From Ciona intestinalis (Eukaryota > Chordata > Ascidiacea > Phlebobranchia > Cionidae): a stretch of 64,000 bases of DNA. The stretch spans positions 4,227,001-4,291,000 of the forward strand of contig NC_020173.2 in the NCBI RefSeq assembly GCF_000224145.3, written 5' to 3'. The translations under genes were made by a program, and so were the position numbers. The notes below the pieces were generated by a model. The model searched no databases. It was not told where the DNA came from and was given only the letters and a program-made list of their open reading frames with translations. This document shows, piece by piece, positions 1-18,100 of the stretch. Position 1 is the stretch's first letter. Each line of letters begins with the position of its first letter.

Positions 1-1403
1 GAAAATAAGGAATATACTTATATAACCATCTCAATTTCAACTGTCGCATTTTTTCAGATTGGTCCATGTGTGCTACAACAACTATTGAATTAAATGTAAC
101 TTACTTTATCTTCGCGTGGCAAGAAAAAAACGACAGTTGTTATAACCCAGGTGTTCTGTTTCATACACCTTGCACCAGCATACGAGTTTCTAATACTACG
201 TATGTAGCTTTGTGGTTGATTATTTTTGGCAAATTTTATTCTTTTTTGTCTTTGTTTATGTATGACTGCGGCTGACAATTTAGACAACCTATTTGTGGCC
301 ACTGGGGTAGAACAGTTGCTGCTAAGTGTCGTGCCCAAGGACACATACACCCACAATGGTCGCATCGACAAACTGTTAGTCTGTTAATATGCTATTACAT
401 CAGATGCATCCTTTGGCATTTTACATAAGCAATTTAAACAGGACCTACACAACTAAAACATCATCGGTTCAGCTACTAATGCCATACATTAATTTAAAGG
501 TTGTAATTTTTCAACTGAATTCAAGCCTAGTATCTGCTGCAACGAAGAAATCTATTGCAACCATCTTGCCTACTGTTACTGGAGCAATACTGGCTTTACA
601 GATGAAACTGGCTTGGGCTGATAAGGCAGCGAAATGCAAAAAAAGTAACTAAACATAAAAACAATTTCTAAACTTACAGCCTAAACATTTATAATACAAA
701 CATGAAAATAAGTGTCTAATCTCACATTTAAAAACTGACTTGGACCTAAACATTTATAGTACAACATGCCATATTGTAGAAAAAAATCTACTGTCACTGT
801 CACACAAAACTATTATTACTGGTATTAATAAAACATAACGAACTATAATAGCTTGCATAGGCCTATATAGCATTTTAGTTACTTTCTATAGATACCTAGA
901 ATGATTTAAAATTGTCTCACTTAAAATGTAACAGACCAATTAACAGGTACTGCCATATACAACAAGCTGTGTAAGCACACTGAGTATCGAATGGACATGT
1001 TAGATGCTGGTGGTTCATTTGAAGACACAACTACTATTTGGAACACAGCTTTGGTTACAGAATCAAAAGATGTGCCCGCCTATCTGATGGCTTATTAAAC
1101 ATAAGTTTCACAACGATTAAACCGTAGGGTCCATTATCAGATAAAAATTTACAGTGAAAATTATAACATCTTTCGGTACCGAATATACAACTCAAAAACT
1201 ATATAGAAATTTATTTAAAATTTTATGAAGATTAGTTTTGGTATTGTGCAATATTGTATACATAAGTATGTTAATATATGTAAAATAGCCAATCAATGTA
1301 TTAGTATTTTACAATATCTGTACCAAAGTGAAGGTGATTACTGATCACACATTTTTCTAGATTGATTTCCTTTCTTATGAACATGAAAGAAAAAATGGCT
1401 AAC
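1..1403. other. Intronic left flank of the CHD gene
   Basis: This stretch lies downstream of the last CHD exon seen here (donor at 1403/1402 on the minus strand) and should be intron, because the remaining chromodomain and helicase exons must lie to the left. It holds a decayed SINE at 85-380. The rest is AT-rich, and I see no further CHD exon and no other gene in it. The open frame at 389-652 has no recognisable motif. Confidence 0.6.
85..380 (-). repeat. tRNA-derived SINE copy (decayed)
   Basis: It shares with at least nine other places in the window the blocks aatgtaacttactttat, ttctgtttcatacacc, gacaatttagacaacc and aaggacacatac, in the same order. The better-preserved copy at 30115-30347 ends in a tRNA-like head on the minus strand, which gives the orientation. 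The head is largely lost here. Confidence 0.7.
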
Positions 1404-6786
<5,383 letters not shown>

Positions 6787-8209
6787 GATCTTAAATTTAT
6801 CGACAGTCGCGAAAAATTAAAAATACGTTGATCCGGTTTGACCTGTATGCAGGATGCCAACAACTGACGGAACCGATGGGCTTTGTTACTACGCTAGTTA
6901 AATGCGCATGCGCGGACCTGCGGTCTGAGCGGTTGCTAGTGGTTACGGGTATCCCATAATATGAACTGATTACGCAATCCATGACGTTGATTAGTTATTT
7001 TCAAGACGGCGGAGGTACTTAGCAAATCGGGTTCCAGGCACCTTGATTTTTATAACATAAGCCTCGCTTAAAAACTAACTTTTGCAACACGCAGACGCGA
7101 CAGTTTGTCTAAATCTTATTAATTAATCTTTGTTATTGCCAACTGAGAAATCGGGCCTTTATATTTAATCTGATCAGCTTTACTGCAGTAATTGCTCAGT
7201 TAATTTCAACAAACGTCTTTTTGTGTGGTAATAACACCTGGAAACTGTCGCTAGTCGTTTAATTAAAAAAACAAACTTCACAGTCTTATGCGTTTACTGA
7301 CAGTTGGAAACATACGCGGTAAAAAGAACGAGTTTAAAATTAGAAAATTTTTTGGTCTATACTTGCTCAAAGAAAAAGAGCACTAATGATAGTCGTTTAA
7401 AATGCTTTGATAACACGTACACAATTTTGAATCGGTTTCTTGAAAATCGGGCACCAAATTCTACTTGAACAACATTGTGCAGAATAAAACATTTATCAAA
7501 TGTGACAAAATCAAGATATGGCGGCGCAATAATTCATTAAAATTACGTTCACATGCAGCTTCGGCAGAAGTGCGTCGAATGCAAAGTGATTTTCAAACTG
7601 CGCACTTCATCAAATTGACAAGGGTAAAAAAAATACCGGAATTTTTTCGATATCATTTCAATTGCACGACTTTAACAACTGTAGTAAAATGATCGTAAAC
7701 CGTGAATTTCACTCACGCTTGTTAAAATCGCAGTGCGGATGCTTGATCAAACTAACACATAATGCTTTGAAGACGGAGAAGAAACGCTGTAGAAGATTGA
7801 ACAGTGTTCTGGTTGCTAAAACATTTTTCAATGAGCAACACTCACGGAACCCGATGGCTTGCTACAAATGATATGCTGTTTTGTAGATGAATTAAGGAAT
7901 AGCGACCCATATATACCGCAGACGAATTGAAAATGCGAGAATTTGCTAGCGATACCTGCCTCTTGCGGCAGGCGTTTTAGTTTGACCTCATAATGTATGT
8001 TGTTTAGCCAAGTTTGAATTGAAGTTAAACTCGAAAAAAGACTGGTAAAAGTCAAGCATTGAAAATTCGGAAGAGAAGCTTAAGAACATTGAATGATCAA
8101 AAGATTGTCTTAATGAGAAATCAACCTAAACAAGATGGGTTGTTTGCTTTTTAACAATCTAAAATCCGTTTAGTTGAGGAAAAAAGAGCAATGGCAAAGA
8201 AGAGAAGAA
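6787..8209. other. Intergenic region between CHD and MKK4
   Basis: This is about 1.4 kb upstream of the CHD start and downstream of the MKK4 stop. It should hold the CHD promoter and the MKK4 3' UTR. The short open frames at 7465-7692 and 7662-7871 show no codon pattern, splice context or motif that supports a gene. Confidence 0.55.
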
Positions 8210-11200
8210 TCAGGAGTCCCGGAAAGGTTCATCACCAACAGCTCCGGTGTGGAAGTCCGCATCAGTCATCCGGTTAAGAACATCGCAAAAGTAATTTGCC
8301 ACGTATACATGCTGCCTCTCAATTTGCTGCATATAAGGGGTTGCAAGAAGACGGCCATATTTTGGTCGCTGTTCAGAATCAGCAATGGTAAGCATGTTAA
8401 TGAAGTCAGTGAAGCCAGGGCTAAATGTGAGTCCATTGGCAAGATCATTTCGTAATTTTGGAGGATCGCCTTTTACAACCTACAATATGAATGCATTAGA
8501 ACACTTTTATTTATTTTCACAGATTAAACTAAATTCATAATATCTATTTTAAAAATGCATTATAAAACATTATACTAAGACGGAAACTACATCTGCTTTA
8601 AGTACATGCACATTTCTTACATCCTGTGCATACTTGCATGGTATAACTATAAATGACCCACACAAGTTTCATATAAAGAGAACTGTGTGTCCAAGCAAGG
8701 TAAACTGGTCTGGGCATATTGATTTAACCAAAGCAATTGAATTAAAGAGAAAATTGGATTAGTAGTGCACCTGAGTGAGCTGGTCAAAAACATTGTTCCA
8801 CTTTGGGTATGGGAACTTTCCTGTGGCAAGCTCTATTAGAGTTATACCCAGGCTCCAAACATCAGAACGTACATCGTAACCTATATATAAAAAAAGGTAA
8901 TGAGCACAAAATTTTTGGGAAATAAAAAAATTAACAATTTTATTGTAAAAACATAAATTGTCTGAAAATTGTCAATGTAATAAAAGCAGCATTGATTATT
9001 AATTGTGACTACTCTACAACATACACATTAATTAAATAATAAGGTTAACTAAAAAGTTAAGAACACCACCTTTTAAAAAAACGTACCGTTTCTGGAGCGA
9101 GAAGTATCAATTCTTTCTGGTGCCATGTAAGGTCTACACCCTGCATCCCTGGTTCTTGCTATGGAGTTGACCAGGTGTCCGCTTATTCCAAAGTCACATA
9201 ATTTAATGTTTCCACCTCTGTCAATGAGGATGTTGGAAGGTTTTACATCACGATGGATGATCTGAAGTTTCTCCTGCATAAACAAGTTGTCAGTTGTAAC
9301 TTATGTTAGGTAAAGTTCTTTTTGTCTAAAGGGTTCCATTCTATGACCGGACGTTTTCTTGTAAAATTTGAGCAAGGATTGTCCCATTACCCCACTGCTG
9401 AAATAATGTTTTGGATTGTGTGCAGGATATTTTACAACATTTTTATCGCACAGTTTGTCTTTGTGAAAATGTAATATTTAACCCCCCAAAAAAGCTCTTT
9501 TCTTCAAATCGTACCCAACTCCCTGGTTCCCTTTGGTTTGCCTTGCCATAGGATCTTAACAAGGAATTTATTTGGCACATGCGCAAGTTGCATCCATTAT
9601 ACCCTCTTGGCTCTTTTTTTGTAAAAAAATACTCTTTTTTTAAACTACAGTTTAACAAAAACCTCATTATTTGACAAGGCCTTGAAACTTACTTTCAAAT
9701 AATGCAGAGCCTTTACTGTTGCCATGGCAATCTTTCCAAGTATTTCCTCTGGGATGCGTTTTCTCTCACGCAGGTAAACAAAACGATAAAATTTATCTAG
9801 TGATGTGGACATGAGTTCCATACATATCCAGCAGTCTCCCTCCCAGAATAATGCACCATAGAATTTGACAATATATGGGCAGTCATTGCTTCTCATTACC
9901 TGGTTTTCACATTAGTAGTTAACTTTATTTGGTTCAACTAGTTACCAATGGTCAGCATCATAATTTGATAATTCATAAGAAAATTTTATATTTTAACAAC
10001 TTAAAACCATTAACAGAAATTTAAGGTAGTAAACACTCTAAAAACACAGATACCTATAACCATAGATAACATGTCATTTGCAGCAAACGGCTAATCAGAA
10101 ACAGGAGTTGGCAATGGCGAAAAAAAATCCTTACAAAAAAACAAAAATCTGAGAGATGGAAATAATATAACACAAAAACAGTAAAAAATTAATAAAAACT
10201 ATGTAAACCCTACCCTACCACATTGTTTGTTAGCTTGTTAGTACGCATTGATTTTGGTTAGCATTTAGTTAATTTACCACATCAAGGTCCATAAGAAGCT
10301 GCTTTTGTTCTTTCTCATCAACAGTTGAACGAATCCTTTTAACAGCCATCTCGGTTGAACTATCTCGATGCATCATACGATTGACAGCACCAAACGCACC
10401 ACGGCCAATTTCACCCAGGTCTCTTAGGTCAGACGCAACAAAGTCAAACGCCTAAAATTTGACAAAATTATTTAAGTCAATAAACACAATTGTATTGTTA
10501 GGGATCCATGGTTGCAATTTGCATGTATGCATAACAATAAGAAATTGAAACAACCTTTTTCCTTTATACACACATCTAAACAAGATTTTCAAATATTTGT
10601 ACAATTAATTGAAAACAAAACAGTGAAAATAATATTTGTCCACTACTTTTTCTACACAGATTCTATAATTTTGTATGGGGGTAAATTTAAATTACTAAAA
10701 CTCTCCATATTTATTTCAGTTGATATAAACAACATTTCTACCAAGTTGCTGTAAAGAAACTAAAAAGTCATATTCATTAACTTATCTCAATAATGGGTTT
10801 TGGTAAATGGGGTTACATTTAGCAGATAACAAAGCAGGAGGATTGTTCACTAACACCAAAAAATGTGGTAAATTTTTTCACCTCATTATAGGGTTCGATT
10901 TTAAGTTTCCCCACGCTCTCTTCACTGTATGTCCTGATGATGTGCTCTGGGGTGATCCTGGATGGTGTTCCAATGCTTGCTGCAGAGGAAGAGGAAGACA
11001 CAAATCTTCCCGAGTCCGTGGAATAGGATGTTGAAATTGGAGATGCTCCTCTGAAACTGAGGTTGTCTATTGCTGGGGAAGAGGCAGATTGTGCAGGAGC
11101 AAAAGCAAAATTTAGTGATTGGTTTGATTTTGAGCGGCTGGCGGTGGTTTTACGCTGCGGTGCAATCACCCCACCTCCGCTGTAAGGGTTGAACTGTCCA

Positions 11201-11361
11201 AGCGACATTGATGGAATGTTAGGACGCGCGTGAGAAAACTGAGTTGGTGTGCTTCCAGGTGGTAAATCATCTTCCATTGCTTGATGCCCCTGGGTATTAC
11301 TGGGTGGGTTCATATTAAAAAATCCCTGCGGGCGAGAACGTGTGGGATTGTTATTGGACAT
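8210..11361 (-). CDS. MAP2K4: Dual-specificity MAP kinase kinase 4 (MKK4)
   Basis: Cytosolic kinase that phosphorylates the TxY motif of JNK (and p38) in stress signalling. Six phase-consistent exons are 10882-11361, 10278-10451, 9693-9899, 9087-9273, 8771-8880 and 8210-8479, about 475 residues. An in-frame stop lies upstream of the ATG at 11361, so this is the first possible Met. Residues 1-160 are a Ser/Pro-rich tail; [12 protein letters not shown] (about 110-125) resembles the MAPK docking site of human MKK4. The kinase domain starts near 168: glycine loop GRGAFG (176-181), Lys198 in [11 protein letters not shown] (294-301), DFG at 314-316, and the activation loop [10 protein letters not shown], whose Ser324 and Thr328 match the phosphorylated pair of human MKK4. 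[11 protein letters not shown] and the end of the domain follow. It is divergent from the giant CCP gene and nothing looks broken. MKK7 is the main alternative, but the activation loop favours MKK4. Confidence 0.94.
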
Positions 11362-12142
11362 TGGTGACAAGTCCACAATTTCAACTTAATCCACACAAAG
11401 TTCAACTTCTAAATTACCATTTTGGTAGCTGGAAACTACCTGCGTTTAAATGAAATACTTTTGAATACACATCGTTTATTAAAATAAGAATTATTTATAC
11501 GTTTTCTAAGAAATAGGCTGTTCATTTTCGAAAAAGGAACTGCACTTTCAAAAACTGCTTTTAGACTTCTTACTCGGCAAAAACGCGTGACCTTAAACAT
11601 ACCACAAGCGACAGTATCGTTATTTACCATCTTTTTTTTTTCTAAAAGCGACGGAGATATGCTGCGTATACTGTATAATGGGCCTGTAATTTGTAAGGGC
11701 TACGTTTTACATTAAAATTATTGGCGAAAACTTGATATAAAAGTATTACAAAAAGAGAGCAATTTAAATTAAAACATTTTCTGAAATCTGGAAGTCTTTT
11801 TTGAATCCTAAATAAATACATTCCTAAGGTAGTGACAATTAAAAGACCCAGAAGCAAAATAAAATGTTTAAATACGTATTAAAACCAATGTATATAACTA
11901 GTTATATATACATTGTTGAAACTGAAAGTTACAAAACATTTTTGTTTATAATTTTTTGTCACAAAACGAATTGTTTAGAAATAAATGAGATAAAAGAAAA
12001 GGCATTTGTTACATCATCTTGAAGTTTATAACTTTCTTTTTTTATTATGGTTTCCAATGGAATTCAGTAAATTTACCTGAATACATTTACTAGTCAGTTG
12101 TACTCTTACGGAAGTGTAAGCTTTATGGTAGAATCCTAAATA
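11362..12142. promoter_or_regulatory. Divergent intergenic region, probable promoters of MKK4 and the giant CCP gene
   Basis: About 780 bp lie between two start codons that face away from each other. The sequence is AT-rich. A near-palindrome at 11886-11915 (arms tgtatataac / gttatatataca around ctag) could be a protein-binding site or simply AT-rich sequence. No promoter motif was positively identified. Confidence 0.4.
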
Positions 12143-15100
12143 ATGGAAACAGCAGACAGTAATGACAGCGAATGTAACGAAACAGCACAAACTTTTGAGA
12201 CGATTGATCAAACTGACAAGAAAACAGCTAGCGCTTTGGTCTTGATCAAACATGAAGATAACAATTCCAAAACGTCGAGTAATATTATAGAAGGGTCAGT
12301 AGATACTTTGGTGGTAGAAAGAGAACCTACAGTCTCTATAACTGCTGTTGTCCCGATACCTGCTGTTGTCCCGATACCGAGCTCGGGAAAAGAAGAAGTT
12401 GATTCAACACGTTCTGCTGTTAACACGTCAACAAGTATGCATACTAGTAACCAAGAAGTGCACGAACACGGGAGTTTTATACAACGCCGTGTATCAGCAC
12501 CGCTAAACGCCTTACGTCGAAGGCGCTCTGTGAAACGAGCTGCTGTGGACGAGAATGAAATAAAGTCTGTTATCAATAAGCTTAAGCCAATTTATAGGCG
12601 AAGAATATTTATTGAACAACTGAAATCACGTTGGTATCTCTTTGCAATACCTTTAGTACTACTTATGGGTCTTGCGATTGTCATGTCAGCTGTTATTTTG
12701 CCAACACTCTCCAGAAACACAGTCATTGAAAAGTTCTCACCCCCAGAGCCAATATACGCAGCATGGTACGCTTCAAAATTACAAGGTAAATGCCAATTTA
12801 AACACCGATGGGTAAAATAGGACACTTTTTCATCATATATTTGTTCATCCCATGTGGTAGTAAACAAAGAAATTTAAAGACTTCTATAGACTGTTTATAA
12901 CACAATCAGAATTGTTTAAAACACAATCAGAATATTTGTATATTCTGTGCTGAAGGTGTCCCGTCTGCTCCCACCTTACAATCTATTTTTACTCAGATGT
13001 GGAATTGGCCATCAAAGCGGCCGCATGGGGGGACAATGAAACGTTAGAATGGGCAAAAAATATTCTTGCACCTGAAATACGGCTTTTATACGAATCAGCA
13101 TCGGTACCTGTTGATCACGTGAATATTACATCCATCAAACTTTTACCAACAAGTTCATCAAGGACGGTGAGAACATGTTTAAACGTAGACTATACTGTTG
13201 CCCCAATTGTAGGCTAATATGTTATCCAGGCAGTAAAAAGGGTTGCAGGCGCAATTGATGCAATACGTAACGCTGCTATAAGTCACTCACGCGTTATGCT
13301 CTGTCCTAATTGTCCGCTATAGACACCCGTGGCCCCTTTCCTAACAGTAACTGCAGCAAATTTTTCTTGATATTGCAGAGTCGATCAGTATCGTCTTCGG
13401 GTGGCGTTATAATAAATCACGCCGTCCACTTGAAAATGAACAAAAGCTACGCGATGGATTCACAACAAAAGTTAAAAGACGTGGTTCGCCATATAAGAAA
13501 GAGTTTGGTTCGAAGCAAAAATTGGGAAGTTGACCCTACTCGCCTAACTTTTAACCAGGTATCTAAAGCATAATTTTTGATTTACAAATGCTGCAATATA
13601 TATATTCATAAACTTTAAACCCCAGCTTAGAAAAAAAGCTGTAATGGCACTTTGCCTATATTTAAACATTTAACACCGTGTATTTATATTACTTATCGGC
13701 GTTATAGACCTACCTACGCCAAAAAAACAGTTTTATATGCTCTATCCGGTAGTTCCTAAAGTCAGCAATATAATGGCACTTGAGCTGTATTTTCATACGA
13801 AATAAATATAGTAGGGTGGGGGGGGGAGGTGGGACACCTTTTCGTTCTATTATCTCGCCCCATATGGTAGTAAACACAGAACATTCAAAGAATTATAAAA
13901 CTATATCCTCACAACTCCCATAAACCATTGTTAATTGTTTAAAACAAGATCAGGATATTTGGATATTATGTGCTAAAGGTGTCCCATCTATATAATGTCC
14001 ATCTCCACAGCACACATATTTATTTGTTTCATACGCAGGGTTCAAACACTGCTCAGTCGAGTTCAGTCCGAAATTTCCTGGGCCATAGCACGGCACCCCC
14101 AGTTGATGTTACAGCATTTGGGTCTTCAAGTTTTGATGTTCAATCAGAGGATACCGAACAACGGCCATGCGACGGAATAATGCCACCGGAACACGGATCC
14201 GTTACACCTGCATGTTTGACCAAAAAAGTTCTACCTGGCACCTTGTGCAGGTAAGTTGGCTCACTCAACTTGGGTGTGATTCATTCTTAACCTATTTTGA
14301 GGTAACATTTCCAAAATCCTATTCAACGACATCATATAAATAAATGTATAAATATAATTTGCTTTATCCTTGCGTGGCTGGAAAACGACTATCGTTATAA
14401 CAAGGGTGTTCTGTTTCACACACCTTGTGTTAGCTTAGTTACCACATATGTAACTTTGTTGGTAATATTTTGTTATAGGCTATATATAATCAGAGCCATA
14501 GAAATACAGAGTAGTCCAACCCATTGTTACGTAAAACACAAATTGAACGGCAATTTGGTTCCAAAATAACACAGTAGGTATAGGGAAAATGTTTGTTTTT
14601 CGGTAAATTACAGAAAAACTTGGGCCTAAAAACAAATTTAAAGGTTGAAAAATGTAAAAAACATGTGTTATTTGTTTTCTGTGTCAAAAAAAGTCAAAAA
14701 TTAGAATTAGAAGCGGTTGATTTGCGACATTTTAGTCATTTAATGCGGGTAAATTTATACATTTTTAAAAAAAAATGTTTGGTAAGGTAAATAGAAGCTG
14801 TTTTACACCTTCCCACAAAAGGAAAACACAAACAAAACTTAACAAGTTCGTTTAAACCCATTGTCAAAGTCACCACTTTTGCTCTATTTTGGACACACAT
14901 AGACGGCAGTTGGACTACTCGGTGTTTATACGACTCTGTATATAATATGCACGATCAGTGTAGTTTATATATGCCCCCGCTATGCTAGCCCTACTGTATA
15001 TGTCCCCGCCATGCTCCTTCTAATATCTTCCCTTACACGCGAAACCTTTTTTTTAGATTCAAATGCAACGAAGGTTATGAGTTGTTCGGAACAAACGCGC

Positions 15101-18100
15101 TAGAGTGCTTGGACGCAGAATGGAGCTTGGGCAATGTAGTTTGTAAAAAACCTTGCCTGAAACTTTCGCCTCCGGATAACGGCTTCATTCTTCCTTCTGA
15201 GTGCACTTCACAAGGGCCTGATGATACCACAGGATTAATAGAAATTGATTGTGTTTATTTTTGTGACCGTCATTACGTAAGCATTGGGGAAACAGACCGC
15301 CGCTCCTGCATGAATGACGGAACTTGGACGCCATCGATACCAGTATGCAAAAGAACATGCAGATTGCTTGTGCCGCCGTTGCAGGGCAAAAATGATGTGC
15401 CCTGAGACGCGTTATAATATTGAGGGCCTAACATGTACGTTTTCTTGCGATGATTCTCTAGTATTGCGAGGAGAGAGTTCCCCCACTTGCGACAGTGACG
15501 GAAGGTAGGCTGTTGTTTGTACATGAGTTTTTATATTATAGACACAGCACGTTTATGATTTGAAGGGCATCATATATCATATAACTATATGACTTATGTT
15601 CATGTGGAAATTGGGTTATAATGTGTTTATTTCCTGTAGTGTTTTTCGTTTATTTAGTTTTGTTTAAATATATAACATGATATAATATTTAAATATATAT
15701 AATAATATGGTTTAAACATATAATATGTTTATTTACATCACCGGCGTTTATTGCAGCTGGACAGCATATGAACCCACTTGTATAAAGGAATGCGAAGTCC
15801 CACCACCTGTGTTGAACTCTAAAGTTGAACCAGCAGATTGTTTATATGCGGCATATGAAGGAATGACCTGTACATACATTTGTAACGATGGATATCAAGT
15901 TGTTGGGCCCAGTTCAATGACTTGCAACACAGATGGTTACTGGACACCGGTCAACGTCGTTTGCATGAAAACGTGCCCAAGGATCGACGCCATATCCAAA
16001 GGTAATATTAATCCGGCTACATGTGAAACGACCGACTCTGTCGCGGGGTCTGCTTGTCAATTTTCCTGTGATGTAGGGCACTTACTGATTGGTGACGAAA
16101 CTCTCGTTTGTACAGAAAGCGGTGTTTGGAATAAAGCAATTCCGAATTGTTGGGTCAAGACGTGTCAAGATGTTAAACCATTGTCCTCCGAAAATAGTTA
16201 TACATATTGTTTTCCAGATGAATACCCTTCGTATTGTTCATTGGTTTGTTTACCTCCTTACCAAATAAACGGGGCTGCACTTGTGTTCTGTAATGAAAAC
16301 GGAGTGTGGTCTGGGGCGATAGGAACTTGTGAACTTCATTGTGATAAGCTACCAAAACCTGCACATGGTGCTATATTGCCACTGGAATGCACATTGGAAA
16401 GTCGGCCTGTAGCGGAGGAATGCACTTACACATGCGAACTCTCATACACGTTTAATGTATATCCGTCATCTATTACCCGCACATGTGGTGTAGACGGAAA
16501 TTGGTTGGGTAGCCCGGTATCTTGTACACCAACGCGCCAATATATGGTTGTGCTGGAAGAGAACGACATCAACAATTGTATAGGTGTTGTATATGGCAGC
16601 ATATACCCGGAAAAATATGTGATTGCTGAATGTGATGAAACTGATCAAAGATACCTGTGGACTCTCGAAGGTGAACAACAAATAATGAATTCGAAATTTG
16701 GAAAATGCTTGGCATTTGAAACGCGAGAACCCTTTTCTCATTTATCGCTCTTGCCTTGCAAGGAATACGAAAACACTCAAACAACATGGGAGTGGCCCCT
16801 TGTTGCTGGCGCTAATTACACCTTGCGTCTAAAAAAACATAAGTTTTATATTTGGAACGGATACACAAGCTCACCACGGTTGCTTTCGGAATCTATTCCA
16901 AGGGTGGGAACTCGTTGGAGGTTGCTTGACATTAAATCGAAGATTACAGTAAGCTTCTTTGGTGCTGTAAACGGTAATAGATGTCCACCGTTGCCGAGTT
17001 TATCACATGGTGAATGGTCGCCGACAAATTGTCAGTCACCTGAAGTGGATCAAGGTACGAGATGTACGTTCTTTTGCAATGAAGGATACGAGGTTTCTAA
17101 CGGTGAGTCTTCGGCTCAATGCGGGGGTGGTATATGGCAGGGAAACAGTGGACCAATTTGTAGAAAATCATGCTTGGCATTCCCGTTGTATTCGTTTCGA
17201 AATGGTTCAGTCACGCCGACACAGTGCCTTTCTGAGCCTTACGTAAAACGTGGAACGGTGTGTTCGTTTAATTGTGGGGCTGGCTTATACATCGAGGGCG
17301 AACAAAATGTTATGTGTCTTGACGACGGAAGTTGGAGCACTTCTGAACCAACATGTATTCACAAATGTCCGCCATTTCAAATCCCAACGCACGGAAGTAG
17401 TGACCCAACTAACTTGTGCGATGACATATCTGCATCATTGCATAAGCCGAACACGGTGTGTGCAGTTCGTTGTGATTATGGCTACGTTGCTTCCAGTTCG
17501 CCAAACCTGTTGTGTAGACACGATGGTACATGGAACAACACGCAGCTGACATGTAAACGAAAATGTCAGGTCCCTGTAGCGCCCGTATACGGTACAGTTA
17601 CATGCAACAACACAGACCAACATTTTCCAGAAGGTACATCATGTACCTTTCAATGTGACGGTACCCGAAAGCTATCGCCAAAAAATTCGACATCAATGTA
17701 CTGCCTTAACAGTGGTGTCTGGAGTATTTCTCGACCTGAATGCCAGAACCCGTGTCCAGTAATATCGCCGATCGCTAACGGATATGTTTCACCGCCATCT
17801 TGCCTTGGTCCAGATCAGCTGTTAAATGGCCAAGTCTGTTCTTTCAGATGTGACTACGACTATACTTTATCATCTGTGGCGCCTACGTCATGCCAGACAA
17901 CCGGCCAGTGGAGCAATGTTGTCCCATATTGTTACCCGGATGTTCATTTCATTATGAAACAAGCCGCTACCAATTCTTGCATGATAATCAAGCACTACGT
18001 TCACCACAATGCTTTCAAGGTGGAAAAATTGTCTCTGACCGAATGCAATAAAACGAACACGCTCCATAAATGGTCCCGCACTGCTGCTGGTCAAATACGG

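Noticed and set aside
389-652. 87-residue open frame in the left flank
   Set aside because: No motif, no splice signals, and it lies in a predicted intron of the minus-strand CHD gene.
7465-7871. Two overlapping plus-strand frames between CHD and MKK4
   Set aside because: Short, Lys/Arg/Asn-rich as expected from AT-rich DNA, with no domain and no exon structure.
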